The position numbers and the translations under genes were made by a program. A DNA stretch of 64,000 nucleotides, taken from Mauremys mutica. Its lineage: Eukaryota > Chordata > Testudines > Geoemydidae. How positions within the stretch are numbered: position 1 is the first letter of the stretch; each line of letters begins with the position of its first letter. The stretch lies in the NCBI RefSeq assembly GCF_020497125.1, contig NC_059075.1, positions 66,855,321 through 66,919,320 of the forward strand, read 5' to 3'. Below the pieces are notes generated by a model that was not told where the DNA came from, searched no databases, and saw nothing but the letters and a program-made list of their open reading frames with translations. Positions 44,990 to 56,999 of the stretch are shown piece by piece.

Positions 44990-45990
44990 CTGAATCAATG
45001 CCCCAGTGTGTGGCTGTCCCCGGTGTACAACCTGGACTGTGTGACTGCTGAGCCCTTCAAACCCACCAGCCTGGGCTGCCTCTCACACTGTGGTGCTGAT
45101 GTCAAGCTACAAACCTCTGGTAGGCATTGCACTTACACAGACATCCATGAGCAGGGACACACCCAACTGTGTTACATGAATGATCTTCCAGCCACTCATG
45201 AACCATCAATAGTGAGGCTCCAGCCAGTTCCCCCCAGCTTTGCACCCAAGAATTGTATTGTCTTGCACTGGTCAAAAGCCTGGCCAGCGTAAGTTAATTA
45301 AGTAGTTTGCCACTCCCTCAATGTGCAATGGACTCACACTAGCCTTTGTAAACTGAGTTGAGATTTCCCAAGCACTTCAACCAAAACACACTATTTTAGG
45401 TAAAATATAAAACAGGTTTATTAACTACAGAAAGATAGATTTTAAGTGATTATAAGTAGTAGGCATAGACATTAGAGTTGGCTACTTAAGAAACAAAAAT
45501 AAATTCACAGTCTAAGTTCTGCAAACTAAGCAGGACTTGAATCAAGCAGAGTTTCACCCCGACAAGTGGAACAAGCAGATTACAAATCCTCAATACACAG
45601 ACTGGGACCACTCTTCTGCAGTTCAATGTCTTTGTCCTCCAGGTGGTGTGTTGGGGGTGGCCAAGTGGTGATGTCACTGTCTCTCTCATATTTCCTTTCA
45701 GCTTGCTGGAAAGATCTTTGCTGTGATGTGAGTTACTCTCTGAGAAGTCTCTAGGATAGTGGATTCTTTTCTTGATGGGTGTTGATGAGCCATTAACACT
45801 GTCTGACTATTGATGCCTACTCCATTGTAACTGAAAGGATGGTTGTGGTGTTCCCAACCTCACAACTTATTTCAGTAACACAAATAGTAATGCTTCATAA
45901 CTTCACATACAATGATAGTATATACAATCCAACAGGATATTAATATTCAACAGATCAAGACTTTAAAAACGATACCTCACAATATATACT
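44990..45990. other. Unassigned sequence, possibly an old repeat
   Basis: A 94-codon plus-strand frame (45008-45292) has no recognised domain. Parts of this block resemble repeats I have seen in turtle sequence, but I cannot name them. Boundaries are arbitrary. Confidence 0.2.
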
Positions 45991-46590
45991 TACCATACTC
46001 GTATCACCATGGTGAATATGGTGGTTCCAGGGTGCTACTTTGAGGCAGAGAGTGTCATAGCAGTGCACAGAGTCATTCTGCTGCTGACTTTCCAATAAGA
46101 TGTAGAAATGAGCTTTTAACCCTTTGTAATCATTAAAGATTCCATAGCACTTTTTGTAAAAATCATTGGATTATTTTAAGAGGTGAATAGAACTTGGTGG
46201 GTTTAATGTAGCTATACAGCACCTTGGCTCCATTCCGATCCTTGGCTGCTCTAGGCCCTGGAAAAGCCCTTATAACTTAGATGACCCTGGGGTCAAACAC
46301 CACCTCCCTGGGCTGCCCTTTGGGAGGCAGCACTGCCCAGAGTCTCTGAAGCCTGCATGGTACAGTCCCACCTCCAACATACCTCGGCATGCTCCAGCAG
46401 GACGGGACGGGTGGCGCGGCCTCAGCGTGCCAGCCCCGGAGCTGCCGCTGCTTCGGAGGCTGGGTGGAGAGCAGCATGGCCAGAAGTGGAGAAACTCTGG
46501 CCCTGCCTCTTCCCTTCTGGCTCTGCTGGCTGTGCTGCCTCTCCTTGCTTCCTCTGTTGTGGGGAAGGGCTGTGTCCCACCTCTCCTCTC

Positions 46591-46675
46591 TATACCCGTT
46601 CATAAGCCGACCCCCTTCTCTGGTGCTTCCCTTTTTTACTAAAAAAATTCGGCTTATGAACGAGTATATACGGTA
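46591..46675. mobile_element. Right end of a TIR element with terminal hairpin
   Basis: TATACCCGTTCATAAGCC at 46591-46608 and GGCTTATGAACGAGTATA at 46651-46668 form a stem around a CT-rich loop. The outer edge reads ATACGGTA. The element probably extends left towards about 46220 through a GC-rich block, but a matching left end was not found. Confidence 0.5.
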
Positions 46676-46954
46676 ACTTGGCTGCATTCGTATAGGGACT
46701 TTGTGGCAGAGCTGGGAATAGAATCCAGGAGCTCATTTCTTCCCACCTTTATCTCAACATGGAAGTGCATATGGCCAGGATACTGTGAATGGGAGCATTA
46801 CATACTAAGAGCTGTAGTCTCAGTTGGTTCCACTTCTGATTGTATTCACAATGAAGCAGCTACAATCTTCTCCATTTTGTGACAATTGGTATTGTAACTT
46901 GGTCTCTTGGCAATTTTCTAATGCAGTCTTTGGTTAGGCATGGGCACCTTTATT

Positions 46955-47162
46955 GGAGGGTCTCCCTCTGTGATGCACAGTAAATTTTTAATCCTAAACT
47001 GTAGCACCAGGGTAATCCCCTTACCCTGAATAGGATTTGTCTACCTGGGGTTTTTGTCTTCAGTGTGACCACCACTGTTGCTGAGCTAACTAACAGCCAG
47101 ATCAGAGTGAGGGCCTTCACTCCACAACAGTATTTGAGAGGAGCTTGCAGTAGAGCAGCTGG
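46955..47162 (+). repeat. Unnamed interspersed repeat, copy 1
   Basis: This stretch (ggagggtctccctctgtgat..., gtagcaccagggtaatcccc, ...ccagatcagagtgagggcc, ...ggagcttgcagtagagc) matches the reverse complement of 53557-53768 over about 210 bp with scattered differences. The repeat family is not known to me. Confidence 0.7.
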
Positions 47163-48765
47163 CCTTGTTCCAAGAATAATGCAACTAAGCACCACTTTCT
47201 TTTCTCACTGTTGTGGTTTAATGAACAGAAGACCCCATTAAAGACATTCCTAAGTTATTAATACCTTTCTAGCTTGTTGTCCAATACCAGGAGTTGGGAA
47301 GAAGAAGGTTAGTGTGTGACATTTTTGCATTTGATAAAGTATTGCCATGCTAGCTAAAATGATGCTCTGAACAGTAATGTCAGTGTGTAACAGCCATTGA
47401 ACTGACAATGTCCCAACAACAGATGTTATAGCTATTTAGAGTAACTTCTTTGGGTTTCAGAGAGTGGTAAAAGCCTATCCTTTTCCTCAGCAAAAACATG
47501 TTTTAGAGTGAGCTGAGCCATTTAAATTACCCAGGAGCCAGATAACTAGATTACTCACATTATGTCAGTAAACTGAACATTCCAATTTGTTTATTTACCA
47601 TGGGCCATATGTTAAGGTCCATAATCCTTCAAACTCCTACTGAAACCAATGGGAGTGATGCCTGAGTAGGGACTTGAGGATTTGGCCTTCAGAAAAGAAA
47701 ACTTCCATTGACACACAAGTAATTTTTGCAATAAAAACCCAGATAGTATTTAAATTGAACTCCTGTTAGGTTGCCTAATTATTCCCACTTCTGGGAAGAT
47801 TAGATGCAAAGCAAAATTGTTTATAGAAAAATAAATATCTTTATGCAGAAGTCCTATATAATTTAATGGAGCAAAACAATAGCTTTATATAGAAATTACT
47901 CTAAAAACCATATGGACTTTAATAGAAAATGAGATCCTTTCTATATAATTTTTATTCCAACCAATTTATTCAATTTAATAGTGAAACTTATTCCTGCTAT
48001 AGAATTCCGTTGAATCCTTCAAAAACTTTATAGAAAAAAATTATTCTTCTCTATTAAATTCCAGGAAACTTCTGTAAGGACAGGAATTTGAACCCGAATA
48101 ATTTTTAATAGACAGGTACTGTAGCCATCCAAGCCATGACATCCCTTCTCTGAAGATCAAATTTTGGACCATCGAAACAGGAGACATAGGAACGTCTTTT
48201 CACAACTGTCCTGTTGGCCATTTAGTTACTGCACTGTGCTGCGAGAGATCCAGCTTTGATTCCAAATGCCCCATTCTATTCTATATAGGTTTTTATACCA
48301 TGTACATCACCACTGTATCTGAGTGCCTTCCAACAGTGCATTAAGCAATGTTTCTCCTCATCTGTCACGTGTATTCTGTCATCTTCTCCCCAGAGGGAAA
48401 AGCCATTTTCCTATGCAGGCAACCAATAGGGGAGGCAGTGATCAGCAGTACAAGTGCAGAAGGAGTGCATTCAGCTCCCGGGAGAATGGCAGTGCTTTGA
48501 ACCCATCAGCTAACCCCTCTGACCAATTGAGTTGCATTTAGCAGTTGATTAGAGATGACTTGTAGGCTGTTCCAATGAGTCATTGTGCTATTGACAACTC
48601 TTAGGACTTTATTGTGAGTCTCACAATACTTGTTGTTGTTAAAGCCCCAGCTCCTGGAGTCAAGTGATTACATGAGAATTTCAGCTTTCATTTTACAAAA
48701 GTACAATTCTAGCCCTCATGGTTGTGGCAAAAAGCTGGAAAACATGACCCGTACAGGCTCAGAAA
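47163..48765. other. Intronic sequence, nothing recognised
   Basis: AT-rich with many ATAGAAA/TTTATA stretches near 47810-48110. No element or exon was seen. Confidence 0.3.
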
Positions 48766-48981
48766 TTCAAAGGCGAGGGTTCTCAAACTGGGGGTTGTGA
48801 GGTTATTACATGGGGGGTTGCGAGCTGGCAACATCCACCCCCAAACTCCGCTTCGCCTCCAGCATTTATAATAGTGTTAAATGTAAAAAGAGGGTTTTAA
48901 TTTATAAGGGAGATTGCACTCAGAGGCTTGCTGTGTGAAAGGGGTCACCGATACAAAAGTTTGAGAACCACTGTCCAAAGG
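48766..48981. mobile_element. Non-autonomous hAT element, 200 bp
   Basis: The element (48774-48973) begins CGAGGGTTCTCAAACTG and ends GTTTGAGAACCACTG. The flanks TTCAAAGG (48766-48773) and TCCAAAGG (48974-48981) differ at one of eight bases. It is non-coding. Confidence 0.8.
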
Positions 48982-49289
48982 CAAAGACAAACACCCAAAC
49001 ATTTACTATTTTTTAAAATTTTAAGCAACTACATGATTTTGGGGGGCTGACTCATTATTTTTGAACTCTTAGGGTTGGCAATACTGCAATGTGCCTATAT
49101 TCAGGTTAGTCCCATTCATTTTTAGGGCCTCAGCCTATTGTTGGGGTCCCTGTTGTTGGCATTCAACCTGGTGGTTAAGGCACAGGTAGGCCCCATTATC
49201 CCTCTCTGTCCCCATCCAGGCAGGGTTTAAGTAACCCCTACTGACCTTAATAGGCATTTTACCAATATCCTGTTCAGAAAGAGTTGGGC

Positions 49290-49430
49290 TCCTGGATTCT
49301 ATTCCCAATGTGCAGCAGAATCCCTTTATGAACTTGGACAAGTTATTTAATTTCAATGAGTCTCAATTCCCCATCTGTAAAATGGAGATGATAATGCTAC
49401 TGTACCTCACAGTGAGGTTTCAGAGTTAAT
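49290..49430 (+). repeat. MIR / CORE-SINE fragment
   Basis: The order 'cttggacaagttatttaat', 'gagtctcaattccccatctg' and 'taaaatggagatgataatgc' matches the 3' half of MIR-type SINEs. It is diverged. Confidence 0.55.
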
Positions 49431-51454
49431 TCACATGTTTTTAAAGTACTTTCAGATCTTCATATAGAAGGCACCATTTGAGCGTAAATTATTATTTCAG
49501 GTAGAAATTGCTCAAGTAATCTCCATTGAGTGATTTGGGTCAGGATAAGACAGATAAGGATGAAATGGGAGCACAAAGTTGACCAGTCCTTTTGGGATTA
49601 GATCAGGGCCAGGGCATTGTAGGCCTTGCATGAACAGTGAAAGAAAATAGAAGTAAGGAAGCAGAGGTTAACAGTGGACAAAATATTAATTCACAAGTGA
49701 CCTTGTAGTTAGTAGATAAAGAAATTGTAAGAAGAGTAATGTGTGATAAGTTTGCAGCTGCAGCTTTGTTTACTAGCATGTTTTGTATCTTGTGGACAGT
49801 TTAGGATTTGTTTATGTAATGTATATGTGTTTAGTCTGCATCTGTAATCTCATGTATTATGTGCTTTTGGAATTGTGGGGCACCCTAACCCACCTCCCGG
49901 TATTTGGGCATGGTCACTCATGTAGCTTTATGAAATGTCAATAAAGACACCTCAGTGACAAGTCCTGATTCAAACCAAGTTTTTGGATTCCAGAGTATTG
50001 GATAAAGTGTTCTCCCAGAACCGGATGAGGTGTTCTGGGTAAGCTGAGTGGAAAAGGTCTCGGAGGGAATCTCAACAGGTATAATCCAGCATGCATCTCA
50101 GGAGGGACCAGAAATCTGGTCTGGGAGTTTCTCCTTATCCCAAATGAATCATCAGAATGTAATAAGGACTGCCTGTCAGATACTATTGTAAGCTTTGTAT
50201 CTAGTGGTTACTGTTTTTTCCTGAGATAGTCATATGTAAATTCTAGTCTGGATTTTTGTGCAACACAGATTCTGGCAATGTCCTTGAAGCAGGAAGTTCC
50301 TGTTTCTCTTACTGGAAAATAAATATTCCCAGCAATGTACTTAATGTACGATGATCTGTGCGTCACTTTTACTTTTTTTGGAAAGTGTGTGTTTCATGTT
50401 CGTTCTTCCTGTAAAACAAGTGCGGCAGGTATAATGAAGCTAAGACCAAATCTTCAACTGTAACTCAGCAGCATCAACAATACATGGATGAAACCAATTT
50501 TGTTTTCTAATCATGGAGTTTGGAATGTCAATATTTTCTTACAATGTAAAATACATTTGATAGCAACAATGTTTTGCAAGTTTCCAGGTTTTCTTCTGCC
50601 AGCAGGCATATTCCTAGCTACTATGATAGTTGTTGCCTTCTTTCTGTGAACTGCCCTTTTTTTCTTCCTTTGAAGACCTCCAAATGTGTTAGAAAATGCA
50701 CTTTGCACACATTTTGTGTATAATGAAACTACACAAGAAACTTCTCTTTAGAGGCTTGGCATTAGGATTTAGCTGGCAGGGAAGGGAATTGAAATCAATG
50801 AAGCTATGTAGATTTAAACCATCTGAGACTCTGGCCCTCTATTTTTGTGTCTCAGCAACGCATTTTGTTCATAGGAAATCAATGAATTATGGTAGTAAGT
50901 CAATGGATTATTATAAACCTATGGGATTGAAATAATTCATTAGTGGGATATGGCACCTTTCATCTCTGTCACTGGTACAGATCCAGCTCAAGAGAGTGAC
51001 TGAAGGTCATTATAAGTTTTGTGTCAGTTCAGTTCCTAATAGATAGATATCCACATCTTAAAAGCTACCATCACAACATACCTTCTTGCAGGCAAGTCTC
51101 AGCAGTGTGGCTAAGTCTGAATGTCTTTCTCACCTTTAGAAGCATCTATCTAGAGTTTAGGCAGGTGGATGGGGTGAAGTGGAGGAAGATCGTGCAACTA
51201 CAGCTTGTCCTCAAGCTTTATTCTTTAGCGAAGTCAGCCCAACACACTTCATCTCAAGTTTTGCTTTTTCATTTTTTTTTTTTCGTTCCATGCAATCAGT
51301 TTTCTTCTGAGTTCTGTGGAGGAGATGAGCCTTTTGTCCCATGTAGGTTTGGACTCACCTTCTGGAATTCAAGTAGGCCAACACCCTTCACCAACATCAT
51401 TTACACGGTTTACAAGTGGAACCGCCAGACTCCCTCTTTGGCTTATGAGTTTCT

Positions 51455-51552
51455 CATCCCTTATGTCGATTTGCCGATTTATCTCGATCATTGGTTATCT
51501 CGATGGCTTTTGGCAAACCCCTAGGCCGTCGAGATAACAGGGTTTAACTGTA
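51455..51552. mobile_element. Right end of a mariner/Tigger-type element
   Basis: The edge GAGATAACAGGGTTTAACTGTA is preceded by repeated TCTCGAT motifs (TTATCTCGATCATTGG, TTATCTCGATGG). The last two bases TA suit a TA target. A matching left end (TACAGTTAAACC...) was not found, so the copy is truncated. Confidence 0.5.
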
Positions 51553-52954
51553 CTTAAAATTAAAAATAATATAATAAAACTTGAATAACTATTATAACTC
51601 AATGGATTGCTAAAAACATTTTTTGATATAAAGTAGTTATTTTATTCACTGCCTAACTAAATCTATTTTTTTTAATATATGCAGAATTACTGTACACTAA
51701 ATATTGTTACCAGGATGCTCGGTCAGCAAACTAGTATTGATGAATAGGCAGTGGGAGAGAAGTGGAGGGTCTCTTTGAATTAGTCCACTATATGTTGTTT
51801 TTTCCCTGAGGCAAAATGAGATTCTGGAAAGAGCTTTTCTCTGCCTGTCTGTCCCTTAATTTCATAGCAGGTTGTTTAAAAAGATCTGTGTATTTTTGTC
51901 TGAACACTCCTTATTTGGTGGGGGGGGGGGTTGGGGGATAGGAAAATAACTTCAGTTTGTCAGCTAGGGAACGGAGTCATTGCATTGTCTGTCACTGAAC
52001 TTTGAAGAATAATTAAGTCTTCTCATCTTCTTGTTTTTAATTGGTTTTCAGTAAGCTAATCGCACTAACACCGTGTGGCAGGGGATTGATGCTGTTCATT
52101 TTTTTTCTTTCTCAAGCAGGTCAGGTTGGCCTGACTCTCAAGTCTAATGAAGACAAACATCAGCTAATTTCTTGGTGTAAGTTGATTTTTCAGAGACTCA
52201 ATTCATTAATGAGCTTGGCTGTAAGTCATAAAAAAAATAAAAAAAACCCAACCACATTAAAATGTTGTTGTTTGGTTTAAAGGGCTTGTGAGAGGCACAA
52301 ATTTATGAGTTATTACAAAACCCAAAGCTGTGTCAGCCATTTGTCTGTATTTAATAGAGGCATTTTACTGAATTAAAACATACTTCTGTTTTCAAGCATT
52401 GCATTGCCTATTTGGTGGAGGATTTGAGGTAGTTTGATATTTAGTACAGTAGCCTTGCTCCTGATTGGTGGGAACATGGTACTGTTATAATAGCTTTCCT
52501 TCTATTAGCAAAGGGATCTTGGATCCCATTACCTCATTTTAGTTCACAGTTGTGAATCATCCAAGTTAGTAATTTCTGACCTGCAACGTGACAGAGGAAT
52601 GAAGGGAGTTTTTCATACTCCATATGTTAGTAATACCAGGTGTTCAAGCATTAGCTCTTCCAAATGATCTGGTCCAGTCCAAAAGGATTGTCTGGATGGG
52701 GAAGTCTGTTTATTTTCCCTCTCCTATTACAGAGTTTGGAGCCCAGCTACTAATGTTGAACTCCTGGACTTTCTCATAGGTTATGGCAGCAGCAGGAATC
52801 ATTATTTCACTTTCCTTGGCGTTCCTGGGCTTAAATGGGCCACTCCCTCTCTCTTTGCTGGATGCTTTCTTGCTGAATTTATGATACCATGCACTGGATT
52901 ATGGATCAGCTGAGATTGTGCATCATTTTCCCCCAATTCAGAAAGGGACTAATA

Positions 52955-53426
52955 CTGTTGCCCAGTGATGAACTGCCAAAATCTTAACAACCGGTTCCCT
53001 ATAAAAAGTTCTGATTTAAGGGGGGTAGTGGGGGAAGGGCAGGGGGAGATATACTCATGGGGCCGGGGGCCCCTGCAGGGCCTGGGGCAAATTGCCCCCT
53101 TGGCAGCCCTAGAGCTTGCAGTCCCCTCCCCCCCTTACCTTGCCGGCAGCTCAAAGCAGCAGGACGACTCCGGAGCTCAGCTGAGCTGCCCAGCTGATGC
53201 TGGCGGCTGGCCACGCTGCAGCTGGGGGGAAGCGGGGGAAGGGCCGGGGGAGCCTCAGCCTCCCCAGCTGGGATTCCTGGGAGCAACAGGATGGTCCGGC
53301 CCGTGGACCGTTGTTCTTTGCCCACTCCCTGGCCCTTTAACAACCAGTTCTCCATGGAGGTCTAATTTTAGCAACCGGTTCTTGAGAACCTGTGGGAACT
53401 GGCTCCAGTTCACCACTGCTGTTGCC
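52955..53426. mobile_element. Non-autonomous hAT element, 456 bp, exact 8-bp duplication
   Basis: The element (52963-53418) starts CAGTGATGAACTG and ends CAGTTCACCACTG. An exact CTGTTGCC flanks it (52955-52962 and 53419-53426). Sub-terminal AACCGGTTC motifs occur at both ends. The interior is GC-rich and non-coding; 118- and 168-codon frames across it are incidental. It is the same family as the element at 58912. Confidence 0.92.
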
Positions 53427-53556
53427 CCTCCTCTCAGCTGTGGTGGAGATGGTAAGATTTTTACTCTGTAGAGATCAACATCATCTGTGTGCCACAGGAG
53501 GGAGTTCTGGGGCCAGGTCTATGTGGTTCCACTGGTTATTGCCCCTGTAAAGGTCA
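53427..53556. other. Short spacer, nothing recognised
   Basis: Unassigned sequence between the hAT and the next repeat copy. Confidence 0.3.
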
Positions 53557-53768
53557 GGAGCTCTACTGCAACTCCTCCCAATACGCTATTGTGGAGTGAA
53601 AGCCCTCACTCTGATCTGGCTTCTCCTTAGCTCAGCGACAATGGTGGTTGCACTGGAAAAACAAACAAACAAGAGGTAAAACAAATCCTGTTCAGGATAA
53701 GGGGACTACCCTGGTGCTACACTTCAGGATTACAACTTTACTCTGCATCACAGTGGGAGACCTTCCAA
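53557..53768 (-). repeat. Unnamed interspersed repeat, copy 2 (inverted)
   Basis: Reverse complement of the repeat at 46955-47162: shared blocks include GTAGCACCAGGGTA, GCCAGATCAGAGTGAGGGC and GCAGTAGAGC. It carries a private (AAAC)n stretch at about 53658, absent from copy 1. Confidence 0.7.
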
Positions 53769-54894
53769 CAGGGCAATCTGGAGGGAGTAGTTTGCTCCCT
53801 CCCTGACCCTGTGTTATCTCCTTACACCAAGCTTGACTACTTGTAGTTAATGCAGTAGGAGGATTTGTCTTACAAGCATGGCTGGATCTGACACCAATAG
53901 AATGTAGATGGGGAGAGGCAAAACTAGACCAGAACCACCCTAGTGAAACTGTGGTAAAAAGTTGATACATAAATGACAAGCCTATATGCCCCTTATAAAT
54001 ACCTAAAATAGACATAAGCCTCCTGGACAACAATCTTGTTAAACCAGGACATGTGGTAACCCTAGTTGTGTAATAATACCAAGACACCTTGATCATAATA
54101 CATATGCTCAGTGGGGTAGAGTTAAGGTTGCCATGTGAGCCTTAACTTTGAATTATCTGGCTTTTGTGGTTATAAAATTTCAACCTTTTAGTCCTGCACT
54201 AGTGTAATTTTTCTGAATGTGACCAAAGATCCTAGATAATAGTCTTCAGCATCAAAGGTCTGCCTCTTCAGACATATGCACACACAAGTATGTGGACATT
54301 GCTGCTCATACCTGACTTATACATAAAATGCCTTGATGCACAGACACGCAACATGGAATTTGCTTGTGCACTTACATAAAATGAGTGCGCGCTTTTAAAG
54401 ATTGGGCCTCAAGTGACTTGCCCAAGGTCACCAAGCTCTTCTTTGACGAAGCTGGGAATAGAAACAGGTCTCCCAGCCTTGTGCTTAAACACAAAAACAT
54501 CTTTCCTGTATTATTTTGCTTTATTTTTTCTTTATCAAAAATAAGTTCATATCAAATTATCTTGTAGAAATTGAGTTGGATATCATGCTAGCTGGAAATA
54601 ACTTCAGCATACATAATGCTGTTAGTTTTGAGGTGGTTAAATTTTCTGCAATACTAACAATTCTAGTTGGTTGCTTTGAGTTCTACTACGCTTCCATAAT
54701 TAATGAGTAGTCTTTTTCCATTGCAGTTGAAATGAACCTGTAGCATATAATTTATCTCAAAAGACATTTTTGCCAAAGCATAATTTAATATTAAGCAGTG
54801 TTTCCCTTGGTCTTTTTCAAGCACTTATGATGCTTAGCAGCCTTTCACACACTGTATCTCCACTATTCGTCTTGCTTGGTAGCCTGAAGCAGGG
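53769..54894. other. Intronic sequence, little recognised
   Basis: A MIR-like piece lies at 54400-54485 (agtgacttgcccaaggtcac..., ggaatagaaacaggtctccc). Nothing else was identified. Confidence 0.35.
54400..54485 (+). repeat. MIR / CORE-SINE fragment
   Basis: The core AAGTGACTTGCCCAAGGTCA and the following GGGAATAGAAACAGGTCTCC are typical of MIR-type SINEs. Confidence 0.6.
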
Positions 54895-55884
54895 CCCTGG
54901 ACCAATGTTCCCTCTAATTTTTCCCATCCATGTGCGGAATAAATTTTGTCATGTGCACCGCAGTATGTACGGATGTGAGCCACCAGCAGAAACAAAAAAA
55001 ACCTAGATATAATAAAAATATATATATATTTTAAAGTTACCATAGGGATAATTACTCCAGCCAGGACAGGTTAGGCATTTTAGAACTCACTACTCAAAGA
55101 ATTAAATTTAAGTGTAAGAGAAATAAACATTATGAAATGCATAGACTAGTCAAAACTGTAAAATAACACACGTTGAGAGAATAAATGTACAAATAATATA
55201 AGTGCATTGCAGGAAGTACCAAGAAGTAACAACAACAATTATACCAATATGTGTTGGGAGGTGTGTGTGTGTGTGTGTGTGTGACCCCAACCCAGAGACT
55301 GTGTGTGAGAGAGAGACCCAGAGACTGTGTGAGAGAGAGACCCAGAGACTGCGTGCGCTGGCTGCTGGAGATTTCAGGTATTTCCACTCTCAAACTGGAC
55401 GAACTCACTGAAAACTCTCTTGCTCTGTCCTGAGCCCCGTCTCCCCTCCCCGGCTATGTGGAGTTGGGGTACATGAGCATGGGGGAGAGAGGGAGTATGT
55501 GTCAGAGAGACAGAGCTGGCTGCTGGGGACGTCTCAGAAACCATGCACTGTCTCTTTAAGACAGGCACTCGCGCACTGATCAGACCTCAGATGCTGCAGC
55601 TCCAATTCCTGAGCCAGGCTGTCCCCTACCCCTGGTGTGTGGAGATGAGGCACAGGGGTGAAGGGATGGGCACACACTGACATCAGTACCCCCCGCTTTG
55701 CACAACCAGCAGGAGGGTCCTGAGAGCAGCAGCAGGACGGAGCAACCTGGCTACAAGCAACTGGGGAAGGGGCACCTGAACACCTGCTGCTGGATGTGTT
55801 CACACTGCTAATCAACTGGGCGGCACTTGAATCGCTCCTGTGTGGCCGTCCAACCATGCAGCTAGAGGGAACACAGCCCTGGAC
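54895..55884. mobile_element. Non-autonomous hAT element, 974 bp, exact 8-bp duplication
   Basis: The element (54903-55876) starts CAATGTTCCCTCTAATTTTT and ends CTAGAGGGAACACAG. An exact CCCTGGAC flanks it (54895-54902 and 55877-55884). Inside are a (GT)n run at 55261-55283 and three tandem units of about 24 bp. There is no transposase frame. Confidence 0.92.
55261..55360 (+). repeat. (GT)n microsatellite and adjacent 24-bp tandem units
   Basis: GT is repeated about 11 times (55261-55283). It is followed by three units of GAGAGACCCAGAGACTGTGT-like sequence to about 55354. Both lie inside the hAT element. Such arrays are often length-polymorphic. Confidence 0.85.
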
Positions 55885-56014
55885 CCATCTTACTTGGCAG
55901 ACTGTTATTGCAAAACAAGTGACAACAGCATTAGATACCAGAAAGTAGCTCAAAACTCAAGAACAGAAGCACTTTAAATGTAGAGCTGATGTATCAGACC
56001 CTAGACTGCGAATT

Positions 56015-56190
56015 GTTTTAAGAGTTGTAGCCGTGTTGGTCCCAGGATTTCAGAGAAACAGGGTGGGTGAGGTAATATCTTTTATTGGACCAACTTCTGT
56101 TGGTGAAAGAGGCAAGCGTTTGAGCTTACGCAGAACTCTTCTGAAGAGAGATTACCTCATCCACCTCATCTCTCTAACAGTTTTAAGAGT
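56015..56190 (-). mobile_element. Penelope-like tail fragment with 11-bp target duplication
   Basis: The element (56026-56179, 154 bp) is flanked by an exact GTTTTAAGAGT (56015-56025 and 56180-56190). It starts TGTAGCCGTGTTGGTCCCAG and contains inverted arms GGTGGGTGAGGTAAT and ATTACCTCATCCACC. A degraded hammerhead-like stretch (stem GAGCTTACGCAGAACTC) is in the middle on the minus strand. Confidence 0.7.
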
Positions 56191-56619
56191 GAGCTGTGTC
56201 TAGATGACCTTAATTTTATGTTTCTTTGCGGTTTTGATTTGGGTTTTTCTGTTGACTAAAGTTCTGCAGAATTCTGAAGTAGCAGAACCCAAACCCTTTG
56301 GAAATACAATGGCAATTGAGAGGGAAAAAGAGAACCTGTCACTCTTTCAGTAGTTGTCCCTACACTTGGCATTTACAGCTTCACTGGTGATTCAGGAGGT
56401 GACGTATTTCCCCTGGAGTCAGTGCTGAATCAGTACCACTGTGAGTGGTGTTAGGCAGTTGTAAACTGCATCTTTTTGATAAGGTGCAAAGATACAGCTT
56501 AGCTTTTAGAATGGTGAAGAGTCTGGGGTCTGATGTGATGTCATGTTTCACCTCTCTAGGAAGCTGCCTGATAAGAGCAGGAGAAAGGTGAACTTGCATT
56601 CTCTCCTCCAGTGGGGAAG

Positions 56620-56998
56620 TGGTAGTGGCCTGGTGTGACCCCCACACCTCCTGGGTGTGGTGCCCTGTCCCCTCTGTTCCTGGCCAATTGGAGCTGCGAA
56701 GCCAGCACTCTGGCCAGAGGCAGTCTGCAGAGCTGCCTGGTTTTGCCTCCACCTAGCAGCTGAGGGAGGGGGATGTTGCCGCTTCCGGGGAGACCCCCAG
56801 GTTAGTGCCACCCAGAGCCCGCCTCCTCCCATGCCCAAACTCTGCTCCTGGAGGGAGGGGGGGCGAGACTGCCCCAGCAGCGGCCGGTGCGCCTGGCTCA
56901 GGGGCTTTCTGAGCTGCCCTGAGCCAGGCACGGCAGCCGCTGCAGAAGTCACGGAAAGTCACGAAATCAATGACCTCCATGACAAACTTGCAGCCTTA
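56620..56998. repeat. GC-rich block ending in a TIR-like edge
   Basis: The right edge (CAGAAGTCACGGAAAGTCAC..., ...CATGACAAACTTGCAGCCTTA) resembles the end of a known turtle DNA element with repeated GTGAC motifs. No matching left end or target duplication was found. Confidence 0.35.
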
Positions 56999-56999
56999 C

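Larger units (their letters stand above)
48982..52954. other. Intronic sequence with sparse repeat remnants
   Basis: A MIR-like piece lies at 49290-49430. An LTR-like poly(A) signal AATAAA occurs at 49940-49945 without clear LTR ends. The right end of a mariner-type element lies at 51455-51552. The 167-codon plus-strand frame at 51021-51524 runs into that transposon end and is not a gene. G-runs occur at 51920. Confidence 0.35.

Noticed and set aside
46277..46687. 136-codon minus-strand frame
   Set aside because: It runs through a GC-rich DNA element and its terminal hairpin.
51021..51524. 167-codon plus-strand frame
   Set aside because: Its 3' part is the end of a mariner-type transposon and its 5' part has no domain.
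52965..53471. 168-codon plus-strand and 118-codon minus-strand frames
   Set aside because: Both fall within the 456-bp hAT element, whose interior is non-coding and GC-rich.
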